From Pullulanibacillus sp. KACC 23026 (lineage in GTDB: Bacteria; Bacillota; Bacilli; Bacillales; Sporolactobacillaceae): DNA of 64,000 nucleotides. Below the pieces are notes generated by a model. The model did not search any database, was not told the origin of the DNA, and saw only the letters and a program-made list of their open reading frames with translations. The stretch is from the NCBI RefSeq assembly GCF_029094525.1, contig NZ_CP119107.1, positions 124,001 through 188,000 of the forward strand, in the 5' to 3' direction. Below, in pieces: positions 36,291 to 45,213 of the stretch; within the stretch, counting starts at the first letter, position 1, and every line of letters begins with the position of its first letter. Position numbers and translations under genes: made by a program.

Positions 36291-36458
36291 ATGAAGAAAT
36301 TAATGATTACACTCGTTGCTGTTTTTGGCTTGGCAGTTGTAGCAACAGGCTTTGCTGCGACTCAATCAGCATCTACAACTGGAAATCATGTGGCAAGTAG
36401 TGTGCCTCCAGTAGTAATGTATGGCGCTAATAGTATACCTCCAGTAGTAATGTACTAA
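36291..36458 (+). CDS. Secreted 55-aa prepropeptide with two tandem A[SN]S[VI]PPVVMY copies
   Basis: ATG at 36291 with a perfect AAGGAGG 10 nt upstream. Residues 1-22 are an export signal (MKK, then a hydrophobic stretch LMITLVAVFGLAVVATGFA). Residues 23-34 are a Ser/Thr-rich spacer. Residues 35-44 read ASSVPPVVMY and residues 46-55 read ANSIPPVVMY, ending exactly at the stop codon. The octamer-coding copies agree at 21 of 24 bases, and the only amino-acid change is V to I. A mature hydrophobic peptide at the C-terminus after an export signal is the layout of Phr, PapR and related pheromone precursors. It is cotranscribed with the cupin/HD-GYP gene and ends in a strong terminator. I do not recognise this peptide; processing and function are inferred. 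Confidence 0.82.
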   Translation: MKKLMITLVAVFGLAVVATGFAATQSASTTGNHVASSVPPVVMYGANSIPPVVMY

Positions 36459-36473
36459 AACAACCTTACTTAA

Positions 36474-36520
36474 AACCAGCCTTTTGAAGTCTCTCAGACT
36501 ATCAAAAAGGCTGGTTTTTT
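36474..36520 (+). terminator. Terminator of the cupin/HD-GYP-peptide unit
   Basis: AACCAGCCTTTT pairs perfectly with AAAAGGCTGGTT, followed by TTTTG, 16 bp after the peptide stop. Confidence 0.9.
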
Positions 36521-36782
36521 GTTTGAGAAAACTATAGAGTTGTCCATTTATGTCAAATCATGGTAGATCTTTGTCGAGGTTACCCAACTAGCCCATGCAA
36601 AATCTTATTTCCACAGTATTTTACTAGCTTTATGCTAGGTCGGACATTAACTTCCTTATTTTGGACATCCCCCTTTATTTAGAATGCCACTTCCCATTTA
36701 TACTCCTATAAATCAGTCTTATGTTCACCTATTCGCGGTTTTGTTTTAAATAAAGAAAAATAAAATTAGTAAATAAATCATT

Positions 36783-36805
36783 ATTCCGAGTTGACGTATC
36801 GGAAT
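36783..36805. promoter_or_regulatory. Operator-like inverted repeat at the cysJ promoter
   Basis: ATTCCGA-N9-TCGGAAT is a perfect 7-bp inverted repeat. It encloses the -35 box TTGACG (36791-36796); TTTAAT at 36814-36819 is the -10 box, 17 bp on. A related 23-bp sequence lies upstream of the YeeE/YedE gene. GGAAT-containing boxes recall CymR sites of sulfur genes in B. subtilis; the regulator here is inferred. Confidence 0.55.
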
Positions 36806-36892
36806 ATAAGGGTTTTAATAAAAGATAATATTGTTTTTTCTAAAAGTTAGTGGTCATTTGAGAAAGCTATCCTTTTGGCGAGGTGAATAGAT

Positions 36893-38731
36893 TTGCAGTT
36901 AAAGGTCATGAATAGTCCTTTTAGTGAAGAGCAAGCCGATACGTTAAACAAGCTGCTGCCAAGTTTAACGGAAACTCAAAGAATTTGGTTGAGCGGATTT
37001 TTGGCAGCTGCTCCTCAATCATCAACCGTCTCTGTTCTGTCAGAAACAACAACTAATCTGCAGGCTCAAGAATCCGAATCCGCCCAGGCAAAGCCGGCAA
37101 CTCGCGTCGTTACCATCCTTTTTGGGTCTGAGACAGGGAATTGCCAGTCGCTTGCAGAAGGGCTTAAGCAGCGGTTAGATGAACGAGGATTTCAAGTGGC
37201 TCTATCATCTATGGACGATTTTAAAACAAAAGAATTAAAGAAGGTAGAAGATTTATTAATTATTACAGCAACACATGGAGAAGGCGATCCGCCAGACAAT
37301 GCGATCTCTTTTCATGAATTTCTGCATGGAAGAAAAGCGCCGAAGCTTGAGGGCGTTCGGTTCGCCGTCCTTGCTCTTGGGGATCTCTCGTATGAGTTCT
37401 TCTGTAAAACAGGAAAGGATTTTGACCAACGCCTTGAGGAACTCGGAGCTGAACGCTTATATCCTCGAGTGGATTGTGACATCGACTTTGATGACCCGGC
37501 TGCTGAATGGATAGAAGGCGTTTTAAAGACATTGGGAGAAGCGAACCAAGGAGCGGCTGCTCAAACGGCTCAAGATAATGGCCAATCGAGCACGGCTGCA
37601 TCCGCTTATTCCAGAACCAATCCTTTTAAAGCAGAGGTATTAGAGAACCTCAATCTAAATGGCAGAGGGTCCAATAAAGAAACGCGTCATTTGGAGCTTT
37701 CGATTGAAGATTCAGGCCTTTCTTTTGAACCGGGTGACAGTCTTGGAATTTATCCTGAAAATGACACACCATTGGTTGATCAAATCATTAGTGAGATGGA
37801 TTGGAATCCAGAGGAACCCGTAACCGTCGGCAAACAAGGGGATACCGCTCCTCTGCGCGAAGCTTTACTCCATCATTTTGAGATAACCGTTTTAACGAAG
37901 CCTCTATTGGAAAAGGCAGCTCAATACTCTGAGGCTAACGGTCTTCATGATCTATTAAAAGCAGGTCAAGAAGAGGCACTCCGTACTTATTTGGATGGGC
38001 GTGACGTGCTGGATCTCCTGCGCGACTTTGCCCCTTGGACATTTGGGGAAAGTGAGTTTGTTCAAATTTTAAGGAAAATGCCTCCGCGTCTTTACTCTAT
38101 TGCAAGCAGTTATCAAGCAAATCCTGATGAAGTTCACTTAACAATCGGGACGGTCCGATATACCGCCCATGGCCGGGACCGTGCCGGTGTCTGTTCGGCA
38201 CAAATTGCTGAACGAACGGAACCGGGGGAGTATATCAATGTGTACGTGCATAAAAATCCTAATTTCAAACTCCCTGAAAACCCAGACACCCCGATTATTA
38301 TGGTCGGACCCGGGACAGGTGTCGCTCCGTTTCGTTCCTTCCTTGAGGAAAGAGAAGAACTTGAAGCGGAAGGAAAAACGTGGCTTTTCTTTGGAGATCA
38401 GCATTTTAGAACCGATTTTCTTTATCAAGTCGATTGGCAGCGCTGGTTGAGTGAGGGTGTTCTCACCCGCATGGATGTCGCTTTCTCTAGAGATACTGAA
38501 GAAAAAGTATATGTGCAGCATCGGATGCTTGAGAAGAGCAAGGAGTTCTATGAATGGCTTCAAGAAGGAGCTGTTGTCTATATTTGCGGGGATGAGAAGC
38601 ACATGGCAAAGGATGTCCATGAGACGATCCTCTCGATTCTTGAGCAAGAAGGCGGCCTCTCACGTGAAGAAGCCGAAGCTTACCTGACTGAAATGCGCAA
38701 ACAGAAACGTTATCAACGTGACGTGTATTAA
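36893..38731 (+). CDS. cysJ: Sulfite reductase flavoprotein subunit
   Basis: A 612-aa protein with TTG start and AGGTG upstream (ATG at 36908 is a less likely alternative). Residues ~75-215 are a flavodoxin FMN domain (LFGSETGNCQSLAEGL, ATHGEGDPPDN). Next is the FAD-binding domain (RLYSIASSY) and then the NADPH domain (GPGTGVAPFRSFLEER, VYICGDEKHMAKDV, ending RYQRDVY). It passes electrons from NADPH to the CysI hemoprotein encoded 66 bp downstream. Length matches B. subtilis CysJ. Confidence 0.95.
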   Translation: MQLKVMNSPFSEEQADTLNKLLPSLTETQRIWLSGFLAAAPQSSTVSVLSETTTNLQAQESESAQAKPATRVVTILFGSETGNCQSLAEGLKQRLDERGFQVALSSMDDFKTKELKKVEDLLIITATHGEGDPPDNAISFHEFLHGRKAPKLEGVRFAVLALGDLSYEFFCKTGKDFDQRLEELGAERLYPRVDCDIDFDDPAAEWIEGVLKTLGEANQGAAAQTAQDNGQSSTAASAYSRTNPFKAEVLENLNLNGRGSNKETRHLELSIEDSGLSFEPGDSLGIYPENDTPLVDQIISEMDWNPEEPVTVGKQGDTAPLREALLHHFEITVLTKPLLEKAAQYSEANGLHDLLKAGQEEALRTYLDGRDVLDLLRDFAPWTFGESEFVQILRKMPPRLYSIASSYQANPDEVHLTIGTVRYTAHGRDRAGVCSAQIAERTEPGEYINVYVHKNPNFKLPENPDTPIIMVGPGTGVAPFRSFLEEREELEAEGKTWLFFGDQHFRTDFLYQVDWQRWLSEGVLTRMDVAFSRDTEEKVYVQHRMLEKSKEFYEWLQEGAVVYICGDEKHMAKDVHETILSILEQEGGLSREEAEAYLTEMRKQKRYQRDVY

Positions 38732-38797
38732 TTCTATTAAATTACTAATGGAGGGGAGAACCCTCCTTTTACTAGAAAGCGGGAGGGAGTTTCACAA

Positions 38798-40504
38798 ATG
38801 GCAAAACAAGAAGAACTCGTCCAAGGTGGAAAGCCCAGTGAAATGGAAAAGATTAAAAAAGAGAGCAATTATTTAAGAGGGACCATTGCCGAAGGGCTTG
38901 AAGATCGAATTACTGGTGCCATCTCTGAAAAAGATAATCTATTGCTTAAGTTTCATGGGAGCTACCAACAGGATGACCGAGACCTGCGCAATGAAAGGCG
39001 CCGGCAGAAGCTTGAGCCTGCCTATTCCTTCATGATTCGTGTCCGTGTTCCTGGAGGCGTCTTGACACCCCAACAGTGGCTTGAAATGGATGCGATCGGG
39101 CAGAACTACGGCGGCAATACAATGCGGCTTACGACTCGTCAAACGATTCAATTCCATGGCATCATCAAATCAAATTTGAAAAAAACAATGCAGGATATCA
39201 ATAAGGCCGTTATGACATCCATTGCGGCATGCGGCGATGTGAATCGTAACGTGATGTGTAATCCGAATCCTTACCAATCGGCTGTTCATGCAGAAGTGAT
39301 GGAGTGGACGCAAAAAATTAATGATCATCTCCTTCCTCGTACTAAGGCTTATCACGAAATCTGGTTGGATCATGAAAAAGTGGTTGATTCACGCGATGAT
39401 GAACCTATTTATGGTGAGGTTTATTTACCTCGTAAGTTCAAAATTGGTGTGGCTGTTCCTCCAACCAATGATGTCGATGTTTTCTCACAAGATCTAGGGT
39501 TAATCGCGATCTTGGAAGACGGGAAGCTTGCGGGCTTTAATATTTCAGTTGGCGGCGGCATGGGGATGACTCATGGGGATGACACCACCTATCCGCAAAT
39601 TGGCCGAGTGATCGGCTATAGTCCTCTCGATAAAATTATTGAGGTTTGTGAAAACATCGTTAAAATCCAGCGCGATTTTGGCAACCGTTCTGATCGAAAA
39701 CATGCAAGGTTTAAGTACACCATTGATTCACGTGGTCTTGATTGGGTGACCAATGAATTGAATGAACGCCTCGGTTGGAAACTTGAAGAAGCAAGAGAGT
39801 ATCACTTTGATCACAACGGTGATCGCCTTGGTTGGCTTGAAAATGACGGCAAGTGGCATTTCACGATGTTCATTCAAAGCGGAAGAATAAAGGATGTTGA
39901 AGGCTACGAATTAATGACAGGACTTCGTGAAATTGCGAAGGTCCATAAAGGGGACTTCCGCGTAACGGGGAACCAAAATGTGATTATTGCCAATGTCTCA
40001 GCGAAAGAAAAGGCCAAAATCAATGAATTGATTAAAAAATATGGGTTAACGGATGGGAAACATTATACGGCTTTAAAACAAAACTCCATGTCCTGTGTAG
40101 CTTTTCCAACCTGCGGCTTAGCAATGGCAGAATCGGAACGTTACCTCCCATCTCTTTTAGATAAGCTGGAAGTGATCTTGGAAGAGACGGGTCTCAGAGA
40201 AGAAGAAATTGTGATTCGAATGACCGGCTGTCCGAATGGGTGCGCCCGCCCTGCGCTTGCCGAAATTGGCTTTATTGGAAAAGCACCAGGTAAATATAAT
40301 TTGTATTTAGGCGGCGGTTTTGCCGGAGAACGCTTGAATAAGCTTTATAAAGAAAATATTGGCGAAGAGGAAATTCTCGATACACTCCGTCCTATTTTCG
40401 AAAGCTATGCCAAAGAACGGCAAGAAAATGAGCACTTTGGTGACTACGTCATACGTGCCGGAATTGTTAAAAAGGTAGAAAACGGAATGGACTTCCATAG
40501 TTAA
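38798..40504 (+). CDS. cysI: Sulfite reductase hemoprotein subunit
   Basis: A 568-aa siroheme/4Fe-4S enzyme. Cluster ligands: the Cys pair in [15 protein letters not shown] and the pair in [18 protein letters not shown]. Substrate-binding arginines appear in [16 protein letters not shown]. It reduces sulfite to sulfide with six electrons from CysJ. ATG start with GGGAGGG upstream. It forms one transcription unit with cysJ and ends before a hairpin terminator. Confidence 0.96.
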   Translation: MAKQEELVQGGKPSEMEKIKKESNYLRGTIAEGLEDRITGAISEKDNLLLKFHGSYQQDDRDLRNERRRQKLEPAYSFMIRVRVPGGVLTPQQWLEMDAIGQNYGGNTMRLTTRQTIQFHGIIKSNLKKTMQDINKAVMTSIAACGDVNRNVMCNPNPYQSAVHAEVMEWTQKINDHLLPRTKAYHEIWLDHEKVVDSRDDEPIYGEVYLPRKFKIGVAVPPTNDVDVFSQDLGLIAILEDGKLAGFNISVGGGMGMTHGDDTTYPQIGRVIGYSPLDKIIEVCENIVKIQRDFGNRSDRKHARFKYTIDSRGLDWVTNELNERLGWKLEEAREYHFDHNGDRLGWLENDGKWHFTMFIQSGRIKDVEGYELMTGLREIAKVHKGDFRVTGNQNVIIANVSAKEKAKINELIKKYGLTDGKHYTALKQNSMSCVAFPTCGLAMAESERYLPSLLDKLEVILEETGLREEEIVIRMTGCPNGCARPALAEIGFIGKAPGKYNLYLGGGFAGERLNKLYKENIGEEEILDTLRPIFESYAKERQENEHFGDYVIRAGIVKKVENGMDFHS

Positions 40505-40554
40505 ATATAATTAAGACTTTGAGAGGCAACCGTCCTCAAAAGGTCCTTTCATTA

Positions 40555-40597
40555 GAAAACATGTGTTCACCCAGGTGAGGGCATGTTTTCGCTTTTT
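40555..40597 (+). terminator. Terminator of cysJI
   Basis: GAAAACATG pairs with CATGTTTTC and is followed by GCTTTTTG. The loop is long (18 nt). Confidence 0.7.
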
Positions 40598-40666
40598 GCA
40601 GCATCACGTTCGATCCCCTCTACTCGTCTGTTCCCACGAAGATAAAATATTTATAGAGCAAAGGGG

Positions 40667-40695
40667 TTGAGTTAATTGATTCTTAGATGTATAAT
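40667..40695 (+). promoter_or_regulatory. Promoter of the YeeE/YedE gene
   Basis: TTGAGT at 40667-40672 and a consensus TATAAT at 40690-40695, spaced 17 bp. Confidence 0.65.
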
Positions 40696-40713
40696 TCAAA
40701 TCGTTCTATTTTA

Positions 40714-40736
40714 ATTCATACTATTTAACTCGGAAT
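40714..40736. promoter_or_regulatory. Copy of the cysJ operator-like sequence
   Basis: A 23-bp sequence aligned to the minus-strand reading of the cysJ repeat at 16 of 23 positions, including an exact AACTCGGAAT end and ATTC start. It lies downstream of the promoter and 13 bp before the start codon, a roadblock position. Confidence 0.45.
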
Positions 40737-40749
40737 AGGGGGAATAAAG

Positions 40750-41997
40750 ATGGCAACATCTCGAATAGATGAAAGTCAACCGTCATCCAAGTCATTGGCT
40801 GAGCGATTGCCATCACCACAAAGTATCCTTATTGGTGTGGGGATTATTCTTGCGGTTGTTGTGGATCTATTAGCCTATCATTATGGTGGCTTAAATTTTG
40901 CGGTTCAAGTGGTATTAGGTTTATTGCTCGGACTCGCGTTATTCAATGCTCGTTTTGGTTTTACTTCTGCGTTTCGCCGCTTTTTGGCAGTAGGAAATGG
41001 AGAAGGAATACGTGCTCATATGGTGATGCTAGCCGTTTCCAGTACTTTTTTTGCGATCGTCTTAGCCAATAAAGCGAGCCTTTTCGGTGGAATTCCGGCA
41101 GGCTATGTTTCTCCGGTAGGAACAAGCGTGGTAGTGGGATCCTTTCTTTTTGGGCTCGGAATGCAGTTGGGTGAAGGCTGTGCATCCGGAACGCTTTATC
41201 ACATTGGAGCCGGAAGAACAGAGAACTACTTTACCATTATTGGATTCGTTGTTGGTTCCGTATTAGGAGCTTGGAATTTTAATTTTTGGGTGAATGATAC
41301 GCCTCATTTTCAAGCGATTTCTTTGGCTACATCAACCGGTTTAGGTTATACAGGAGCTTGGATCGTACAAATTGTTCTGTTTGCCTTGATTTACTGGATT
41401 ACATTAGTCGTTGAGAAAAAACGGAAGCCGCCAAAAATGCATATTCCGCCAACGGCAACAGGCTGGAAGCGAATCTTCAGAGGATCATGGCCAATCATGG
41501 TTGCTGCTGTTGCACTTGGTCTTCTAAACGGATTAACCCTTTTAGTACGTAATCAGCCATGGGGAATTACGTCTGCCTTTGCTCTCTGGGGATCCAAAAT
41601 AGCTCTTGCGGTCGGTATTCCGGTTGATCATTGGTCTTATTGGGCGGGTGACAAAGGGGCTGCCTTACATCAATCCATTTTTGCGGATTCGACAACCGTG
41701 ATGAACTTTGGTGTTATCCTAGGTTCTTTCATTGCAGCGACTTCTGGCGGTTTATTTTTCTTAAGAAAACTGCCATTCAAAATGATTATCGCTTCCCTTC
41801 TTGGAGGCTTATTAATGGGGTATGGCGCTCGAATTTCGTTTGGATGTAATATCGGAGCTTACTTCAGCGGTATCTCCTCTTTTAGCGTCCATGCATGGGT
41901 CTGGCTTGTTTTTGGCTTTGTTGGATCCTATGTTGCTTTATACATTCGTCCTCTATTTGGGATGAAAAATCCAAAATCAAATGATCATTTTTGTTAA
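40750..41997 (+). CDS. YeeE/YedE-family transporter (probable thiosulfate importer)
   Basis: A 415-aa membrane protein with 9-11 hydrophobic segments. It carries the two YeeE/YedE hallmarks: QLGEGCASGTLYHIGAGR in the first half and ARISFGCNIGAYFSGISSFSVHAWVW near the end, each with a conserved cysteine. In the thiosulfate transporter TsuA such cysteines relay the substrate. Its place next to cysJI and the shared operator-like sequence support a role in sulfur uptake. The exact substrate (thiosulfate or another sulfur compound) is inferred. Confidence 0.87.
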   Translation: MATSRIDESQPSSKSLAERLPSPQSILIGVGIILAVVVDLLAYHYGGLNFAVQVVLGLLLGLALFNARFGFTSAFRRFLAVGNGEGIRAHMVMLAVSSTFFAIVLANKASLFGGIPAGYVSPVGTSVVVGSFLFGLGMQLGEGCASGTLYHIGAGRTENYFTIIGFVVGSVLGAWNFNFWVNDTPHFQAISLATSTGLGYTGAWIVQIVLFALIYWITLVVEKKRKPPKMHIPPTATGWKRIFRGSWPIMVAAVALGLLNGLTLLVRNQPWGITSAFALWGSKIALAVGIPVDHWSYWAGDKGAALHQSIFADSTTVMNFGVILGSFIAATSGGLFFLRKLPFKMIIASLLGGLLMGYGARISFGCNIGAYFSGISSFSVHAWVWLVFGFVGSYVALYIRPLFGMKNPKSNDHFC

Positions 41998-42112
41998 GAG
42001 AAAGTGCCCTGACCAGTAGGGCACTTTTTCACTAATAAGCGAAGTGCTGCTTTTGCCTTTTTATAGGATGGACAAACCATTTATAATGAAACTAAAAATG
42101 GTGGGTGAGTAC

Positions 42113-43549
42113 ATGTTTATTTATAGGAGCGATGAAATTAAGGAGATTGACCGGGATGCGGAAGCAAAGGGAATGGCACCTTTTACATTAATGGAAGTCG
42201 CGGGCCATGGGCTTTTTCTTAAAATCGCCAATGTGATACATAAAAGTGAGCCTGTTTTGGTCTTAGCTGGTAAAGGGAACAATGGCGGTGATGCCATTGT
42301 ATTAGCGCGTTACTTAAATAATCAGGGGTATAAAGCAGACTTGGCATTCCCTTTAGGTCCTCCTAAAACAGAGACAGCCAAACGGCATCTCGATTATTAC
42401 GAAGCCTCTGGTTATCATGTCGTCCCATGGACACCTGAAATCAAAGTAAGTGGGTGGCTCATAGATGGGTTGCTTGGAGTAGGTGCCAAACTTCCGCTGC
42501 GTGAAGAGATAGCGCTGGTGACTCTTTGGATGAATCAGCAGCAAGCAGCAATTATCGCGATTGATCTGCCAACAGGTGTCGATTCCGATACGGGCATGTA
42601 TGATCCCAATTCGGTAAAAGCAGCTTATACGTTTTCTTTACATGGCTATAAACCGTCAGCATTTTTGCAGTCCGCTTCCGAGCAATTCGGTTCTTGTGAA
42701 TGCGTCGATATAGGGCTTAAGCCAACAAGTCGGTGGCAAGTCTGGACAAAAGAAGCGGTGAGGGCGACGCGGCCTGATCGCCGAGAGGACAGTCATAAGG
42801 GAACTTATGGAACAGGTTTATTGGTAGCGGGGCAGGACGATATGCCGGGCAGTGCCGCCCTTGCGGCGATTGGAGCACTTCGCTTTGGTATAGGCAAGCT
42901 AAGTGTGTCCACGACTCGTCATGCTTCTTTGATCATTGGACAATTGGCACCGGAAGCGACTTTTATATATGAACCGCTTGAGAGCGATCATCTAGATGTC
43001 TATTCTGCCATTGCTATAGGGCCAGGACGCGATCTGGATGAAGGATTAGAAACGCTTATTGCGAAGGCTTTACAAACAGAAAAGCCAGTTATTTTAGATG
43101 CGGGAGCCTTGCAAAAACGTGATTATCCGAAACGAAAGGCTCCGACCATTGTGACGCCTCATCCTGGTGAGTTCGCTCGAATGACGGGCTATTCGATAAA
43201 GTCGATCCAATCGAACCGTCTAGAGCTTGCGAAGGCTTATGCGATGGCCAATCAAGTGGTTGTGGTTTTAAAAGGTCAGTATACAGTAGTGGCTTTTCCA
43301 GACGGAAGCGGACTGGTTAATCCAACCGGGAATCCAAGCCTTGCAAAAGGAGGCTCTGGTGATACATTAACGGGGTTACTCTTAGCGTCTCTTTCCTTTT
43401 ATTCCAACTTGAAGGCAGGGGTGGCTAATGCCGTTTACATTCATGGCTTATGTTCAGATGAATGGATTAAGGAGAATGGTGAAACAGCGTTAGTTGCTCA
43501 TGATTTTGCGAGCCTGCTGCCCAAGGTATTAAAGAAATTCGACATCTAA
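42113..43549 (+). CDS. nnr: Bifunctional NAD(P)H-hydrate repair enzyme (epimerase/dehydratase)
   Basis: 478 aa from ATG 42113; the open frame extends upstream to 42044 but has no ribosome site there, while GGTGGGTGA precedes 42113. Residues ~1-205 are the YjeF_N epimerase (VLAGKGNNGGDAIVLARYL, AIDLPTGVDSDTG). Residues ~225-478 are the ribokinase-fold dehydratase (HKGTYGTGLLVAG, AIGPGRDLDEG, VTPHPGEFARMTG, GNPSLAKGGSGDTLTGLL). It repairs hydrated NADH and NADPH using ADP. Fused epimerase-dehydratase is the usual bacterial form. Confidence 0.93.
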   Translation: MFIYRSDEIKEIDRDAEAKGMAPFTLMEVAGHGLFLKIANVIHKSEPVLVLAGKGNNGGDAIVLARYLNNQGYKADLAFPLGPPKTETAKRHLDYYEASGYHVVPWTPEIKVSGWLIDGLLGVGAKLPLREEIALVTLWMNQQQAAIIAIDLPTGVDSDTGMYDPNSVKAAYTFSLHGYKPSAFLQSASEQFGSCECVDIGLKPTSRWQVWTKEAVRATRPDRREDSHKGTYGTGLLVAGQDDMPGSAALAAIGALRFGIGKLSVSTTRHASLIIGQLAPEATFIYEPLESDHLDVYSAIAIGPGRDLDEGLETLIAKALQTEKPVILDAGALQKRDYPKRKAPTIVTPHPGEFARMTGYSIKSIQSNRLELAKAYAMANQVVVVLKGQYTVVAFPDGSGLVNPTGNPSLAKGGSGDTLTGLLLASLSFYSNLKAGVANAVYIHGLCSDEWIKENGETALVAHDFASLLPKVLKKFDI

Positions 43550-43580
43550 ATTAGAGGAAAAAGTTTATAATAAAGGCTTC

Positions 43581-43602
43581 AAAGGACTTTAGTCCTTTTT
43601 TT
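43581..43602 (+). terminator. Terminator after nnr
   Basis: AAAGGACT and AGTCCTTT form a tight hairpin followed by T residues. Confidence 0.75.
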
Positions 43603-43656
43603 GTGCTGAAGTGAGTCTGTTCTTCTAACTTTTAATGTCATAACATCAGGAGTCGA

Positions 43657-44919
43657 GTGTACGTGGAAAAACATTCAAGTGGTTATCGTTGGGTTGTCTT
43701 TGCGGTCGTCATTTTAACTTATAGTCTTATTGTAAGCCAGAGAACGGCACCAGGACTTATTACGGATCAACTGATGAAGGATTATGGGCTGGCTGCTTCA
43801 GCCATCGGGTTGCTATCTAGTATTCAATTTCTTGCTTATTCTGGTCTGCAAATCCCCATTGGTCTATTCTCGGATCGGTTTGGCCCTAATATTTTTCTTA
43901 TACTAGGAACTTTAGTGAATGGGATTGGGACCGTCTTGTACAGTGTAGCGCCGAACGAGCCTTGTCTGTTAATCGCCCGACTATTGGTGGGGGCAGGTGA
44001 TGCCACTATCTGGGTCAATCTGATTCTCATATTAAGCCAATGGTTCAGGGCGCAAGAGTTTATGAGTTTGATTGGGTTTGCTGGTATGGGCGGAAGTGTT
44101 GGTTTTTTATTAGCCACCTACCCGCTTGCAGCTTGGCTTTCTAGAGTCAGTTGGCACGTTCCCTTTTTGGTTGTTGGGATCATCCTCTGTCTCATGTCAG
44201 TAGCCCTATATGTTCTTTTAGTCCAATATCCTAAAGGTCGTCTTCAAGGGATTGGGCTCATTCAACCTATCGGGGGAGAGGCGAAGCGGGAAAAGCTTAG
44301 AATCGTTCTTTGGCGAGTTATCAAAGAAAGAAATGCTTGGGCAACCTTCTTGTGCCATTTTGGATTAGTTGGAACCTATGTCGGGTTTATCGGTTCATGG
44401 GCGGTACCCTATGGCATCCATGTGTATGGGTTAACACGTGGGCAAGCCAGTCAATTAATTATGATCGGTTTAGTGGGTGCGATCCTAGGTGCGCCTGCTT
44501 CGACGTGGTTAGCCAATCGATTCGGTTCGATTAAACGCCCGTACTCGATCATTCATATGATTGTGTTTATTTCCTGGGGTATATTCTTAGTTTTTGGAGG
44601 TCGACCGCCGTTTGCCCTCTTCATTCTATTATTTTTTATAATTGGATACGGGAATGGAGCCAGTTCTCTTACCTTTGCCGCGGTAAGACGGTTTTTTCAT
44701 ATAAGAGAAGTTGGCGTGGTTTCTGGTTTTGCCAATACAGGGGGCTTTTTGAGTGCCGTCTTATTACCGAGCCTTTTTGGTGCGGTTCTCGACCACTATC
44801 CTTCAACTAGTCTAACAGGGTATAAGGTTGGCTTCCTTATTCCTGTGTGCTTTTCATTGCTAGGTATCTTTGGCGGGTTTTTGTTAAAAGAGAGAAAGGT
44901 GATGGAGAGTAATTTGTAA
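43657..44919 (+). CDS. MFS transporter
   Basis: A 420-aa protein with about 12 membrane segments, GTG start and AGGAG a few bases upstream. The first helix pair has IVSQRTAPGLITDQLMKDYGLAASAIGLLSS, and the loop 2-3 motif reads GLFSDRFGPNIFLILGT (the G-x-x-x-D-R-x-G type). It resembles transporters for small organic anions more than drug exporters, but no substrate can be named. Single gene between two terminators or gaps. Confidence 0.85.
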   Translation: MYVEKHSSGYRWVVFAVVILTYSLIVSQRTAPGLITDQLMKDYGLAASAIGLLSSIQFLAYSGLQIPIGLFSDRFGPNIFLILGTLVNGIGTVLYSVAPNEPCLLIARLLVGAGDATIWVNLILILSQWFRAQEFMSLIGFAGMGGSVGFLLATYPLAAWLSRVSWHVPFLVVGIILCLMSVALYVLLVQYPKGRLQGIGLIQPIGGEAKREKLRIVLWRVIKERNAWATFLCHFGLVGTYVGFIGSWAVPYGIHVYGLTRGQASQLIMIGLVGAILGAPASTWLANRFGSIKRPYSIIHMIVFISWGIFLVFGGRPPFALFILLFFIIGYGNGASSLTFAAVRRFFHIREVGVVSGFANTGGFLSAVLLPSLFGAVLDHYPSTSLTGYKVGFLIPVCFSLLGIFGGFLLKERKVMESNL

Positions 44920-45065
44920 AAATGTGGTAAAAGTTGATAAAATGGTACTTAAAAACCTCCGATAAGTGGGGAAAACGAGCTTAATTTTCTCAATACAAAT
45001 TTCCTAATATAAGGGATACAATAAATATAGAAATGATTTATAGAATCCATGGAGTGGAAACCAGC

Positions 45066-45203
45066 ATGAATGAACAGCTCGTTTTAAAAAAAGTGATAGA
45101 AGACATAAGCTCTCGGCTAAATCGTGAGCTTACTAAACAAGAATTAGATGTATTAGTTCAATCCATTTATAAAGTCAATAAGGAAAAGAACCCTCATTTT
45201 TGA
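45066..45203 (+). CDS. Small hypothetical protein (45 aa)
   Basis: ATG at 45066 with GGAGTGG upstream (spacing long, about 9-12 nt), stop TGA at 45201-45203. The product is a short amphipathic protein: MNEQLVLKKVIEDISSRL, then TKQELDVLVQSIYKVN, ending KNPHF. No membrane helix. Its last 10 bases overlap the end of the convergent sda gene, and the terminator hairpin covers both stop regions. Family not recognised; the helix-rich sequence and clean gene structure favour a real gene. Confidence 0.6.
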   Translation: MNEQLVLKKVIEDISSRLNRELTKQELDVLVQSIYKVNKEKNPHF

Positions 45204-45213
45204 GAGGGTTCTA
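45187..45213. terminator. Shared terminator overlapping two convergent stop codons
   Basis: AGAACCCTC pairs with GAGGGTTCT around the stop codons of the 45-aa gene (plus) and sda (minus). The following tails are only moderately T-rich. Confidence 0.6.

Larger units (their letters stand above)
36459..36892. other. Intergenic region between peptide gene and cysJ
   Basis: About 430 bp: the peptide terminator at the left, the cysJ promoter/operator at the right. The middle (36530-36770) is AT-rich with no gene seen. Confidence 0.5.
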
